Positions 1-11,682 of a DNA stretch of 64,000 nt are shown here, piece by piece. This stretch comes from Antitrichia curtipendula. Taxonomy: Eukaryota; Streptophyta; Bryopsida; Hypnales; Leucodontaceae. The position numbers and the translations under genes were made by a program. The first letter of the stretch is position 1, and every line of letters begins with the position of its first letter. The notes under the pieces were generated by a model. It saw nothing but the letters and a program-made list of their open reading frames with translations. It ran no database searches and was not told where the DNA came from. The DNA is taken from positions 27,934,574 to 27,998,573 of the forward strand of contig OX579633.1 of the NCBI GenBank assembly GCA_951230915.1. Reading direction: 5' to 3'.

Positions 1-413
1 AGCATATGCTCCTCTAGCGATGAAGAGAGGTACTTCATTCTTGTCTACGTTGGGGTTTTTATAAATAGCTTGCCACAATTCTATACACCTTTTAGTGAAG
101 TCTGGATTTTTACAATGCTTCAGATTTGCCTTGTTAGTGTGACGGTTGTGATAATGGCGCCACGCCGGAAACATCTTGCTGATGTGACACCATTTGATGT
201 AGTCTTCGCAGGTCTGCATTGTCCATGGCTGTGGCTCCTCGTTCCACCCTTTAAAAGCAATGTGATTTCACTATTCAATACATGTAACCGCTTCTTATGA
301 ATGGTGCCCTTGCGCTTTCGAGTCCTGTCTTTGGCAGCCTTGCTGAGGCAACTAGGAGTGCGCGTTGTCTGAGGGAGAGGAAGTGACCCCTCACTGTTGC
401 CTCCGGTAGCCAT
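1..413 (-). pseudogene. Shared N-terminal-domain protein (RING/UIM family), frameshifted, runs off window
   Basis: From an ATG at 413 the minus strand encodes a basic leader, then a stretch alignable with the N-terminus of the gene at 20725-24206 (K-G-T-x-H, then L-N). Near position 250 the frame changes. The continuing frame reads GWNEEPQPW, then the family signature C-x2-Y-[IV]-x3-H-[IL]-x-K-x-[WF], a second Cys, and F-x-[KH]-R-x2-E near position 60. The rest is off the window, so whether it ends in a RING finger is unknown. The frame change suggests a pseudogene; a small intron is less likely. Confidence 0.6.
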
Positions 414-574
414 GGAATCTCTGTACGTCGAGAACTTGCGATAACACAAGCTGGGATGAATGAAAAGTAAGAAGTAAACATTCAACACAGGGATCACGCA
501 TGCAGTCAATAAAGGATACAAAACAGAGAGCCAAAGTGAAGAATGAAGGTGAAGAAGACCGTACGGGCCCACGG

Positions 575-582
575 ATATATAG
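575..582 (-). promoter_or_regulatory. TATA-like box
   Basis: CTATATAT on the minus strand lies about 160 bp upstream of the ATG at 413, directly at the gene-proximal edge of the GC-rich array. The same arrangement recurs at the other cargo genes. Confidence 0.5.
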
Positions 583-584
583 GT

Positions 585-985
585 CGGCGAGCACGGGTAT
601 GCTTCTTTGAGCATGTGTTCTGGGCGACTTCGGGTCCAGCTTGGGAGACCGCAGGTCCAGGAGGGGCGACTTCGAGTCCAGCATGGGCAACCGCGGGTCC
701 AGGAGGGGCAACTTCAGGTCGAAGAGGGCGACTTCGGGTCCAAAGGAGGCAACCGCGGGTCCGAGAAGTCGCCTCAGCCGCGGTCTCCCTTACCCGCATT
801 CTCCGTCTCCTATCCAAGGTCGCCTCCATGCGTGTTCTCCTACCCGCAGTCGCCTACACCTGCGTTCTCCTATCCGCGCTCGCCCTTACACGAAGTCGCC
901 CTATCTGAGGTCGCCCTAACACGAAGTCGTCCCTACCCGCGGTCGCTGTGTACCCGAAGTCGCCCGTCCATGTCACACCCGCATG
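585..985. repeat. GC-rich array, core GCGACTTCGGGTCC and its inverse
   Basis: This is an imperfect array of GGGCGACTTCGGGTCCAG-like units. From about 760 it switches to the inverse (CGAAGTCGCCC). It occupies the same place as the GGACGG arrays of the other elements, but the core word is different. Long ORFs crossing it in several frames are by-products of base composition. Confidence 0.75.
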
Positions 986-1163
986 CGCCTCTAAAATGTG
1001 CCACGTGGATGCCACATGGCATCCACGTAGCTTAGATAAAAGGGGGGTAATTTTTTGAAAAGTCAAAGGTAAATTTGACTTTATGTGACGTCGCGGAGGA
1101 TCTACTGGATGTCGCGTGACGTCTGTCTGTCGCAATGTCGCCAGGTCGCGCAGAACAACCCTG

Positions 1164-1505
1164 TGTGATGCCCATGCTAGCAAAAGTGATGTGCATGTTA
1201 GGTAATTTTGTGATTGTTTTATGTGTTTAGATGATTATTATAGGTACAAGTTCTGGTTGTTTTGCAGTACTTTGTAGACTATTCTAGACCTAGGGGGCTT
1301 GCTTCATAAATTCATAAACACTACTTTCTTAAGAAAAAAAAAAAAATTCTATGAATTTCTCACATTTTTATTTATAAGAAAAAAAAATTAAATTTTTCTA
1401 GTAATGTAAAGAAGACAAAGGAGTCATTGTACTTGTCATACAATGATTTACTTTAGAATTATTTTTGTCTCACATAGCAACAAAAAATACTATAATTAGG
1501 TTGAC
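1164..1505. other. Non-coding AT-rich flank
   Basis: No gene, RNA or recognisable repeat boundary is seen here beyond poly-A tracts. Confidence 0.5.
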
Positions 1506-1509
1506 TTAA

Positions 1510-3313
1510 CTGCTTCAGTTCCTTGACGATGTTTTCACCAAAAACGTTTTGAAATTGCCATTTCTAGTACAAATACTAAATTTAAAAATAAAATAAAAAA
1601 TTTGACACATTTAACCATATGATCTTATAGTATGATGAAACTTTAGAACATTTGTTAAAAATTTCAGAAATTTTCACTGCTTGGATTGCAAGATATAAGC
1701 ATTCAAATTTGTAGACATCATTTTATTTGTTTTGCAAAAAAAAAGACATCTTCACTTTAAAAGCTCTCTTTCCTAAGAAAAAATGTCCCAAACGGTGGTA
1801 CTTCTTTGGATTCTTTTTCTTAGAACAAGTGGGCTACATGCTTAACCCCTAAAGGTTTTTGACTATGTTTTTACCAAAAACGCTCCAAAATTGTCATTTC
1901 TAGGACAACTACCAAATTTTAGAAAAAAAATATTTTTGGACAAATGTAACCATAGAGTCTCTTAGTACACTGGTTTGAAAAGATGTGGAAAAAATTTCAG
2001 AAATTTCCGTCGTGTAGATTGCAAGATATTAGTGTTTGAAAATACAAAAATCATTTTTTCGCCCCTGCGAAAATCCGGGCAGCTGAGCTTCAGAAGGCCA
2101 CATTTGTATGAAAAAATGTCCAAAATGGTTGTAACTCTTTGGACTCATTCTTAAAGTCAAGTTGGTTATATGCTTGAAAATTTTCAAATAATTTGGAATT
2201 GTACAACATGTAGGAAAAAAATAGTAAGTAGAAAGAAGTAGAGGATGTTTCAAAGTACTAAATTGTTAACAATTTATTTATGGAATTGAAAAATGTCAAT
2301 CCCAATGATTGTAATGTTGAATTAAACAATCTTCATCCAATGTTTTTATACTTTTTCAAAAATATTTAAAATTGAATTAAATAAAGGACTTCAAAGTTTA
2401 TTTAGAGTAGACATTCCATAACTTTTCCACAAACTACCTACAAACTGAAACTCCAATAACTTTCCAATTTCCAATTTTTATTTTAAAAAAAAGTGATTTT
2501 TGAAGAAGTAATTTTAGGTACTTGGGCTGCCCGCCAAGCAATGAAAATTACATATCATACAATAACTTTTGAACCATGTAGTCAAAACTTATGAAAATTG
2601 TTGGGCCTTAGAACTATTCCTTGGAAAACTGTTGCATGAAAATTTCAAACAAACAAAATAAAAACTCCATTCCTAGGTACCTACCCAAAATTTCTATGTT
2701 GCCAAAAAACAGAGTTTGATCCTTTAGTGGTTAAAAAAAATCATTTCAAATTGTACAACATATAAGGAAACAATAGTAAGTAGCAAGAAGTAAATAATGA
2801 TTCAAAATACAAAATTGATAGGAATTTAGCTATAAAATTGAAAAAAGTAAATCCCATTGATTGCAATGTTGTAATAAGCAATTTATGTCCTAAGATTTGT
2901 CTTTTTTTCCTAAAATATTAAAAATTAAGATCTTCAAAGTTTATTTTTAAGTAGAGAATCCAAAACTGCCCACAAAATAAAACTTCTCATTACTTTTGAG
3001 TCATTGATCAAAATGGAATGATTCCTAGTTTTCCATGTATATATTACTCTAGAAAATTAGATTCACAAATTTGTTCATGGAAAAAGTGTTTTTTTCTAAT
3101 CTGTCCAAACTGCCCAAACGGAGAGAAAAGTAACATATTAGGCCATAAATTTAGACTTATATTTCCAAATGTCATGAAAGTTTGTGCACATCAAAGATAT
3201 TCCTCGTCCCCACATTCTATTAAAATTGGAACCCGAAATATGCAAATCTCTAGTTACAGGTACCTATCCGAAATTTCTATGTTGCTAGAAAAAACATGCT
3301 AGTTCTTCAAGGA
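1510..3313. mobile_element. AT-rich MITE-like element, copy A, split by copy B
   Basis: The two halves, 1510-1845 and 2731-3313, align in order with the intact copy at 10347-11297. Shared words include ACCAAAAACG, GATTGCAAGATA, AATTGTACAACAT and AATAGTAAGTAG. TTAA borders it at 1506-1509 and 3314-3317. It has no coding capacity. The termini have diverged from CCCCTAAAGG...TTTTAGGGG. Confidence 0.6.
1846..2730. mobile_element. AT-rich MITE-like element, copy B, nested in copy A
   Basis: It starts CCCCTAAAGG and ends CCTTTAGTGG, an imperfect inverted pair. TTAA flanks it on both sides (1842-1845 and 2731-2734). The sequence on either side rejoins to match the uninterrupted copy at 10347-11297 across GGCTACATGCTT and AATTGTACAACATATA. 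It was therefore inserted into a relative of itself. Confidence 0.7.
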
Positions 3314-3317
3314 TTAA

Positions 3318-3754
3318 CTATTAAATGGCCTTTCCCCATGAAAGGTTCTTAACGAGCCACCAAAGTCAATAAATGCTTCTACAAATATTTTTATTTGTAC
3401 ACATGGAAGTTTATGAGTCCTAGTCACAACAATATATATGTTTTACAAAAAGTGAATTCTTGTACAGTTACATGTAATATTTATGTAATGTCAAATGTCC
3501 TAATTTAGCTCAGGGGGTGCAGTACGCGGTAGAAGTAGAAATATAGGTATGAACAAATGTAGGGGTCCAAAAAAACATTGGAGCAAAAAATTATAATTTG
3601 CTTGATTATACTATAGGGTGTATAAAATATCAATAGATGTCTTCAAAATACTATAGGGTGCTAAATAATGGGTCCCATTAGAAAATCAAGTAGACTTAGG
3701 ATTACCCCCAAAATATTCATTTTATGTGACAAAAGTCTTAAGTAGGTCTGCTTA
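3318..3754. other. Non-coding AT-rich stretch with a dispersed repeat
   Basis: No gene is seen. The stretch 3381-3500 (TGTACACATGGA..., AATATTTATGTA) resembles 27967-28090 in direct orientation, so it is a dispersed repeat. Confidence 0.4.
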
Positions 3755-3880
3755 ATGAGCTGGCCTGTTTGCTAATGTGATAAATTTTGAGACATTATGA
3801 GCTGGCCTGTTTGCTAATGTGATAAATTCTGAGACATTATGAGCTGGCTTCTTTGACAGAGTGATTAATTTTTGGACGTT
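3755..3880. repeat. Three tandem copies of a 42-bp unit
   Basis: Units begin ATGAGCTGG at 3755, 3797 and 3839. The first two are nearly identical; the third has diverged after about 20 bp. Confidence 0.85.
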
Positions 3881-3955
3881 GGAGATGCTTTTTGATTTCA
3901 GATGTCATTGGACGTCGGATGGATTTTGGCAACGTCCCCAAAATCGATGGTCGCC

Positions 3956-4161
3956 GTCTATTGCTAGGGTTTGGCAGACATTGTGTTTCGCGAGCTCTGG
4001 ACTTTGGCTTCCTCCTTTTGATTTTCTCACGGCTAGACGATTAGGATTTAGGGTTGCTGTCTATCGCTAAGGTTTGGCGGACGTTGTGTTTCGCGAGCTC
4101 TGGACTTTGGCTTCCTCCTTTTGATTTCCTCACGGCTAGACGATTAGGGTTTAGGGTTTCT
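3956..4161. repeat. 103-bp tandem duplication in the 5' region of the 4243 gene
   Basis: Two copies, about 3956-4058 and 4059-4161, share GTGTTTCGCGAGCTCTGG and the following 60 bp almost exactly. Each ends in a telo-box-like GATTAGG[GA]TTTAGGGTT. They lie just ahead of the ATG at 4243, in the expected leader or promoter. Confidence 0.85.
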
Positions 4162-4242
4162 TGAGTTCCTTGGTTACGATTTCTTGAGTTCCTTGTTTAC
4201 GGTTTAGGTGTTTGGCTTTTTGCTGTGGTTCTGGTATTCTAG

Positions 4243-7200
4243 ATGGCTCTCAATTTCAAAATAAAGTTGTTTACAGTTGTAGATGAGAGTGCGCGGCCAG
4301 AGCTTTTGAGTCCATTTTTCTGCCAAACCGGAGACACTTATGCTGAGTTGCGGGTACGTCTAGAGAAGGGTGCGTGTGTAGACTGGCCGTTCCAATTCTG
4401 GGACTTCGATGAGCAATGTCGCATCCGTTCCAAATTTGAAGCGATGAATCCAGTCAGTGAGCGAGTGTACGTGATTCCGGAGGAGGAGATGACAGGAAGA
4501 CTTCGTAAGCGGAGCTGCCTTCACAATGTTGGGGAAACATGGAGCAATGACTTTGTGGCACCCGACGATTTGGAGTTCCCCAACATTGAAGGGCAGGAGT
4601 TTGAAGATGGTGTCTCTCTGACTTTGCAGGAGGCAGAAGAGACGGTAGGGCTGAGGGTACCTGAAGTGGTTGCAGAGGAAGAGGTCGAAGAGGACGAGCA
4701 ATTTTTGCAGTCAAAACTTATTTTGAATGAAAGCATGGAAAATTACAAGCGTGGTGCCGTGAAGCTGGCGAGGAAACTAGCATCCATGGATTTTGCAGAT
4801 CACATATGGAGGCTCAAAACTTACAATCAACATGGAGTGGCAATAGTGAAGATTCATTGCGGGGAGTATAACAAGGAAGTAGGTGGTACTGGCGGTGACC
4901 ACAACAAATCGGTTATTCAGAACTTGTTTGCAAATTTCAAGAAGTCTCATTTGCATTCTACATTGCATATCAAACAGTGGTGCAAAAGGAAGGAGATTCT
5001 CTATTGTGATCATCCAAAGAAGGAGGGAAACAAGGGTAAACCACTAATCTACACTCTAGCTGATCATAGGCGACTTGTGGACGAAGGTGTGAGCATTCTC
5101 CAAAGTGTCAATGATTCTGTCTCTGCAGATGATCCTCTGTTTGTACTGGTAGGGGATGCGGGGGTTTCGGAATTCAAATCGTTTTGGTACAAAGTGCGCT
5201 ACAAGATTGACGGAGAAATTATGCAGCTCTATCCAGCAAAACATAATTTGAGGCTGAACTTAGAGAATCACCTTCACGGGCTGATTCATACAAAATGCGC
5301 TGAAGACATGGCTGCGGCATCAATCTCAAAGACAAGGTCGACTGCACTCAACACTGGAAAACGAGGTAGGCCCACAACAAGGTCGAGATCCAACATCGGG
5401 ACGCAGCCCGATCTGCACAGTTGGTTCAGTGGTTCAGCCAACACAGATTTCACAACAGTCGAAGAAACTCAATCAGGTATGAATTCAGATTCAATTCTTG
5501 CATTACTATGTTGGGGTTTTAGGGAGAAGATAGTTGGATATGCTAGTAAGGTATATAGAGTGGATGCTCTACTGAATGATCCAAAACCAGGTGCAATATG
5601 GGTAGCAGAGCCTAGTACTGCTGCTGATTTTGTATATAAAAAAGAAAAGGTTGTTGTCACGGGCTGCTTCCGCCATGTAGCTTGCAAAAGGCTGTCGGTT
5701 ACAAGAGAGCCATTTGACAATTTGATGTGCTCTAATTGTGCGGAAATTGTGCACACCACTAATTTTCAATTGAGAGTCTTTCGTGAAGGTTGTGCGCTTG
5801 TAAAGCGAGGCTTCAGGAATACTCAAGGGGGGAGAAGGGTCGATTACTTGCAGTCTCAGGAGTTAGCTGCACATTCTAGGCAATTGGCTAAAAAACTTTG
5901 TGAGGAAAAGGCAATGCATTGGGTGATGAAGTCTAGGGTTGCCCAACTAAAGGTAAGGCAGCATGGTCTAAAGCTAAGTGCAATTGAGAGCTTCAACAGA
6001 AAGGATGTGCTGTCTTTTTGTAACAATATTCTAGCGGCTCACAGAACCAACGCTTCTGGGGGAAAGCCAACTTTATGGGACTTCCTCAGGGATGTCGCTA
6101 CAAATTTGAATCAAGTGAGGCAGGGTCACAGATTCTCCAAAAATACTAAATCGTTTGCCCAAGCAATGAAGATATACGGAGGCCGCCGTATGTGTGATCT
6201 GTTTGCTTTGAATTTTGGGGGGCCCTCTTATGATAGTATTAAGCGGGAAAATTCTAAAGGGATCCAGTTTATTGCCGGGGAGCATTCTTCTTTGTTTGCT
6301 ACTGTGGCTGAGATTTATGAGGAGGCCAAATTGGCTCATGGAATTTCAAGACTTATTGCAGTCATTCTAGCCGAAGACAAGACAAAAGTGAGGTCACGTA
6401 TTTCTTGGGAGGTACGGTCTGATGGGTTGGTCGGGTTTTGTGGCCAAAAAGAGGGTCATCTATATGTGTCAACGTTCAGGCCGCAGGTGGGCAGTGGTGA
6501 AGCTGGATGTGGGGCCATCGTTGATTCTTTCCGGTTAAATCAAAAAGGTAGTTTTGCTCGGGTTATTATGGTTAATCCATTGCATGCTAAGCTGCCAAGA
6601 TTGGTTCTTGTGGTCTCATGTACGTGCAATTGTTTTGATTCCACATGGGTTAGAAATCAGTGGAAGAGTATTGATTTGCTTTGGCAAGAAAGCTGTGGGA
6701 CATCTGTTGGTCCAGTTATTGGGCATGCTTCAGATGGAGACTCCAGGAGAAGACAATTGATGGTAAAAGACTACACCAGCAAGAAAGGGTTGAGGTACGA
6801 GATTGGTTGGGAGGGTTGGTCTTTATTCTGTGAATGGTTGGGGGAAAATAAAATATAGGGATTGCATGATCAGGACTTCATTCATAATGGCAAGAAATTG
6901 ATTAACCCTCTTGATAGTGCTGTGAAGAGTTTGCAATTAGGGGCTGATGTGTGTTACTTAGACCATCTTGGTCAGGCTTACCAAAAATTTGCTATAGATC
7001 AGCACGGTTTGTGCAAAGAAGATGTGCAGCGAACTGATCGGCAAAACTGGGCAAGTGCACAACGCATTTGTGCCAAAAAAGCTAGGACTTGCTTACATGA
7101 TCTACGAAGTGGTAAAGATGCACATCAAGAAAGAACACTTGGGACTGAATTGTATTTGGCTATATGTGCTGATTACATAGACATTTTCCTTTCCATTTCA

Positions 7201-8377
7201 TTGAGTTTGAGGGAGAGGGTTGTGCTGGCTAGCAAAGTGTCATTTTTCTTCTGTATTTGGAAGTTATGGTTCAAGTATGGGGACCACGGTGTAGGAGGAA
7301 ATACTAAGACTCCAACGCTACAAGAATGTTTTGTGAGTAATCAATGCTACCTTGACGTTCAACTCTCCTGTCATTTTGTGGTGTTGCTCATAAGGTATTT
7401 CAGAGATGCATTCTCGTACTTGCCGGTGCCATTTCACCTCACAGGATCTGATTCGTGTCAGATCTTTTTTAGCAAGGTGGGTGGGATGCAAGGCATGGGG
7501 CGTGCTTATGATTTCCAAGAACTAGTGGGGTGTGCTAATACTGTGAACCAGCTTGCTGCGATCGAGTATGGACAGAATGGCTTGCAGTTTGACCGTGCGC
7601 ACAACAAGCAGCGCAACATTTGGGCAGAGCTGCACCCGCTGGAACCTGGAGAAGCACCTGCTGATTTGTTAGATTATAGCAGCCTCGGTACTGATGTAGA
7701 CTTTGTGACAGCACTAAAGAAAGGCTTAAAGGCAGCCCAAACCCAGTTGAAAACGTTGAATATGGCCCCTTCTACTTATGCAAAGTCTAAATGTTGGTTC
7801 TTGCAGTCGTGGTTGGTCGAGAGCGCAGATCCCAAGCATTGGGCATATGTTCCACCTACCAAACCGGTTCCAGAGGAAGATGGGGATTTGAGGTTTTGAG
7901 GGACTCCATCGGGGATGTGCTCATGGAGGGTGAAAGTGTTGACGGTGAAGACAAAGACAACAACATTGAAGTAAGTGGAGGTGGCATAAGTGTTGTCGAT
8001 GGCGATGATCTACGTGTTGCTGAGGAAGAATGCAGAGATGCAATTTCCCAGATGCTAGATGCCGCGGAGCCAAACCAGCCAGAGGAAGGTAATTGTAGCA
8101 CACCCAAATCTAGGTTCTTGCTGGTTGTTGAGTACATGGGTCAAGCCATCTACAAGTCCACTTTGGTAGCCAACTTGAATGGAAATCCATTCCTGTCTAA
8201 AGACCGCCTAACTCGTATAAAAAACAGCGTCTACTTCAACAATGCGGAGGAGTACTTGTCGGCTGCAAATTCATCAACAACCTCTTTTCTTGGGTTAGGA
8301 AGTGATTGCGGTGTGTTGTTTGTCCAATCTTTTTGTTTAAACAAATCTTCTACATTGAGGGCTACACAGAAAAGAAA
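4243..8377 (+). pseudogene. Large uncharacterised transposase-like protein, 5' part (interrupted by giant element)
   Basis: The frame opens at ATG 4243 and runs to 8377. It is broken by one in-frame TAG (6856-6858) and by a frame change near 7885 (stop at 7899 in the first frame; the homologous reading continues in the next). The 3' part is 24753-25126; together about 1,500 residues. Visible: an acidic N-terminal third, a Cys cluster with MCSNC near residue 495, AED with Asp712, the motif SDGDSRRRQLM with Asp831 and Asp833, then IHNGKKLINPLD, DRQNWASAQRIC, LGTELY and GSDSCQIFFSKVGG. The spaced acidic motifs resemble an RNase H-fold transposase of the P-element/KDZ kind, but I cannot assign a named superfamily. 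Gene, not its own ends, is what I can see; no terminal repeats were identified for it. Confidence 0.65.
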
Positions 8378-8385
8378 CCGGGGAT
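8378..8385. repeat. Target-site duplication CCGGGGAT, left copy
   Basis: The identical 8 bp follow the right end of the element at 24745-24752. An 8-bp duplication is the hallmark of hAT insertion. Confidence 0.95.
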
Positions 8386-8395
8386 CAGGGTTGAC
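8386..8395 (+). repeat. Terminal inverted repeat, left (element 1)
   Basis: CAGGGTTGAC, the perfect inverse of 24735-24744. Beyond 10 bp the ends diverge, though both continue as GACGTC/GGACGT-rich sequence. Confidence 0.93.
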
Positions 8396-8399
8396 AAGA

Positions 8400-8680
8400 C
8401 GTCTGCGTCCACGTCTGACGGACGTGGACGTTGACCCCCGGACGTCTTTTGACATCCCTGGACGGGCCGTCCGATCGTCCGATCGGTCAGTTCGTCCGCG
8501 CGGTCGGGAGGCTCGCGGACAGTCCCGCGGACGGACAGGGCAGACGGCGGACGGACGCGATCGAGCGGACGGATCTTGCGGACGGGATGTCCGCGCGATC
8601 CCGTCCGCACGATCTGCCCGTCCGATTCTGGGCCGTCCGATTCGCACGTATGCGTCCGCATTGCCTGGTCCGCCTTCGGA
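8400..8680. repeat. Subterminal GC-rich GGACGG/CCGTCC array
   Basis: Dense dyads such as GGACGGGCCGTCC and GTCCGATCGGAC run from the terminus to the TATA-like box. CpG content is far above the AT-rich flanks. Confidence 0.85.
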
Positions 8681-8683
8681 CGC

Positions 8684-8692
8684 CATAAATAG
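8684..8692 (+). promoter_or_regulatory. TATA-like box
   Basis: CATAAATAG immediately follows the array and lies about 275 bp ahead of the ATG at 8967. The intervening leader may contain an intron (GTGCGTGAAC... to ...TCAAG just before the ATG); that part is inference. Confidence 0.5.
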
Positions 8693-8966
8693 CACGGCGG
8701 ATGGCTCATTCCTCACAATCGTTTCCCTTGCGGAGTGGGTGATCCAGTGCCTCTCAGTGGCTCTGCGCGCCCCTTTCGTTTTGGTGCGTGAACGATTGTG
8801 CTCGGATACTGAATTGCACCAATTTATTTTGGTGATTACTTGGTTTTGAAGGCCTTGTTAACAACTTCACCTCGTTTCATTGGCAAGTGTCAAACATTTT
8901 GTTAAGTTGTTCTAAAGTTTCATGTGAACTTTGTCATCAAATCATTTCATTTTAATCAAGGTTATC

Positions 8967-10064
8967 ATGCCTTGCAATAGTAGTTTAAGGTCTAGTAACA
9001 AAGGCAAATCCCAGGACATGAACTGGGGAGATTGGGCAAATCCAGTGTGTGTAGCTGAACCTGGATGGGAAGAAGAGCCCAAGAAGGTTTGGGACTGCAC
9101 AATGTGCAAAAAGTACGTTAAAATGACGCACCTTTCCAAGATGTGGTCACAAGAAAGAGCAGACAAACAAGTTTGACTTTGGGAAGGACAAATTTCCACG
9201 TGCGAGAGCCAACACTTTGTGCACCGATACGAGGAAGTAACGCGGTGCGCTGAGCTGCCTGACTCCAAACCAAATGTTATGAATTATTCTAACATGGCCA
9301 TGGTTTGGGCAGAGATTGTACTCCACAAAAATGTAGATTGGCGCACAATTTACGGGAAAAATGTTGACAATATGATGCGCACTGACGCTGTTATTTATAC
9401 GAGTTGGACTCAACCAAGCGATTGTATGCGAATGTGGTCCAATCGAGGGCAGTTTGGATTTTCGCCGGTTGTATTGCCGGATGCTGAGGATGAATGGTCG
9501 GACGACGATGATATAGAAGACAATCCAGCATCCGTAACATTTACAGTGGGACATGAGCGTCAAGAAGCTCGAGAAGACATCGAGTTCAATCAACAAATGC
9601 AAGAAGCTATGCGTAGGAGCATGGAGGATCGGGGTCAACAACACGGGCATGACAGGTCCTACCAACATGATTGTACTGCATCTGGTTCACAAGATGGTCA
9701 AAGGGTCTTACACTATGCTAACGACCCCCGAGGTACTTATTACAACCCTGAAAGAAGCCATGGAACCACACATGATTTTGGATCTAGCCAAGGAGGCTCT
9801 CAATACTTGACCGGATCTACTATGGGTGGTTCATATGAGCGTCACACAGGCTCTTGTCATGTCGAACCAAGGCAAGGAAGGTCTCAGCACCGTGATGTAG
9901 TTCCTCCTCCAACTTTTGGAGGTCCTTACTATGGAAATCCCAATCAAGGAGCTACACCAAGCGACTATGGATGCACTTGGGGCGGAGGACCATATCTTGG
10001 CACTTATGGATCCGGTTCCACACCACCAAAACATAGAGATGACATCCATTTAGATTCCGAGTAA
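8967..10064 (+). pseudogene. N-terminal-domain protein with UIM-like motif and Gly/Ser/His-rich tail; one in-frame stop
   Basis: ATG at 8967 begins MPCNSSLR. Residues about 15-60 carry the family signature: W, then CKKYVKMTHLSKMW. After one in-frame TGA (9174-9176) the same frame continues with C-x3-HFVHRYEEV and KNVDW, both conserved in the RING-type relatives. There follow an acidic run (DDDD near 9500) and DIEFNQQMQEAMRRSMEDRG, which fits a ubiquitin-interacting motif (acidic cluster, then M-x2-A-M-x2-S). The rest, to residue 365, is low-complexity Gly/Ser/Tyr/His. There is no RING finger. If the single stop is real this is a young pseudogene; a sequencing error or readthrough cannot be excluded. 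Confidence 0.6.
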
Positions 10065-10342
10065 AGTAGGTAGAGCTATTTTAGTCGTTGTCTCACAATC
10101 GAGTGGGCCTTGGAATCTTTTGTTATTGGATTATGGAGTGTGGCAATCATAGTACAAACATATCGGCATCTCGGCGAATAGCATTTACGATTTTACGTAC
10201 TAAAATATTTTGATGTAAATATATTGTATTAAAATGTATTTGGAGGTTGGTACTTGGTATCATCATAGCGGTATTGTTCAAGTATCAACTGTATTGCTTT
10301 TCAATATAAAAAATATTTGCGCATGACCAAATTCTATTATCA
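10065..10342. other. 3' flank of the UIM-type gene
   Basis: AT-rich with polyadenylation-like AATATAAA words near 10300. No gene is seen. Confidence 0.35.
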
Positions 10343-10346
10343 TTAT

Positions 10347-11297
10347 CCCCTAATCGTTTTTGACTATGTTTTCACCAAAAACGTTCCAAAACTGCCATTT
10401 CTAATACTAGTGTCAAATTTTAGAAATAAAACATTCTTAGACACATGTAACCATAGGATCTTGTAGTAAACTTGTTTAAGAGGATGTGGAAAAAATTTCA
10501 GAATTTTCCACCATGTGGATTGCAAGATAATAGTGTTTGAATTGACAAAAATCCTTTTTTTGTCCCTGCGAAAAAACGGGCAGCTGCCCTTCACAAGGTC
10601 ACATTTGTATGAAAAAATGTCCAAAATGGTGGTTACTCTTTGGATTTATTCTTGAAGGCAAGTTGGCTACATGCTTGAAAATATTCAGATCATTTGGAAT
10701 TGTACAACATATAGGAAAAAAATAGTAAGTAGGAAGAGGTAGAGAATGATTCAAAACACTAAATTGTGAAGAATTTATTTATGGAATTGAAAAATGCTAA
10801 TCCAACGGTTGTAATGTTGTAATAAACAATCTACACCCAATGTTTTTATTTTTTTTCAAAAATATTGAAAATTGAGTTAAATAAAAGACTTCAAGTCTTC
10901 AAAGTTTATTTTAGAGTTGAAATTCCATAACTACCCTTACACTAAGAATCCTCATAACTTTTGACTCATAGATCTAAATGGAATGATTAAAAGCTTCCCA
11001 TGTACATATAAATCTAAAGAACCAATTTCAAATTTTTATTTTCTTAAAAAGTGATTTTTGAAGAAGTTTTTTTTGCTGCCCGTGCTGCCCGTGCTGCCCG
11101 CCAAGGACTGAAAATGACATATCATGCAATAACTTTTTAACCATGGAGTCTAAATGTATGAAAATTGTTGGGCCTTAAAGCTACTCCTCGGGCACGTGTT
11201 GTATGAAAATTTCAAAGAAAAAAAATATAAATTTCATTTGTAGTGAGCTGCCCAAAATCGCTATGTTGCCCAAAAAATCACTTTGGTCTTTTAGGGG
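10347..11297. mobile_element. AT-rich MITE-like element, copy C (intact)
   Basis: It runs from CCCCTAATCG to TCTTTTAGGGG, with flanking TTAT on both sides (10343-10346 and 11298-11301). It is colinear with copies A and B at 1510-3313. It has no ORF and lies inside giant element 1, between two cargo genes. Confidence 0.7.
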
Positions 11298-11682
11298 TTA
11301 TATGTGTTCAACATTGATTATACAATTTTGAACCCAACCAGACCAAGCTAACATCCATCAACAATAATTGTTGCATTGCACTTCTCATTCAAGGATTTCA
11401 AGCAAAACATATGATGAATGCATAAATAGATGGTAGACATTGGACATTGGAAGTTTCAAAACACACAAACATTTCAAAACTTTATATGAATTATAAGGGT
11501 GCACATATATTGGCATACATTGATGGTGCATATATATACTAGAAAATCCGCCCACACAATCATGCAAATTTATGTACTCGCCTCTACATTTACCTAATAC
11601 TTTTATAGTTCTATCACTTCTATGTTGTCCACTAACACCATAGACACTAATATGAGTGGCGGAAGTGTTCATCCGGAATAGG

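Larger units (their letters stand above)
1..1163. mobile_element. Right end of a third giant hAT-type element (truncated by window)
   Basis: The sequence ends in AACAACCCTG at 1154-1163, the same terminus as the two complete elements in this window. Inside it lie a GC-rich array, a TATA-like box and an inward-reading gene of the same N-terminal-domain family, arranged as at the right end of the 8386-24744 element. The expected 8-bp target duplication would be TGTGATGC at 1164-1171, but the left end is outside the window, so this cannot be confirmed. Confidence 0.7.

Noticed and set aside
9174..9176. Programmed readthrough as a shared feature of the N-terminal-domain genes
   Set aside because: The stops fall at different alignment positions in the three genes, so independent decay is simpler.
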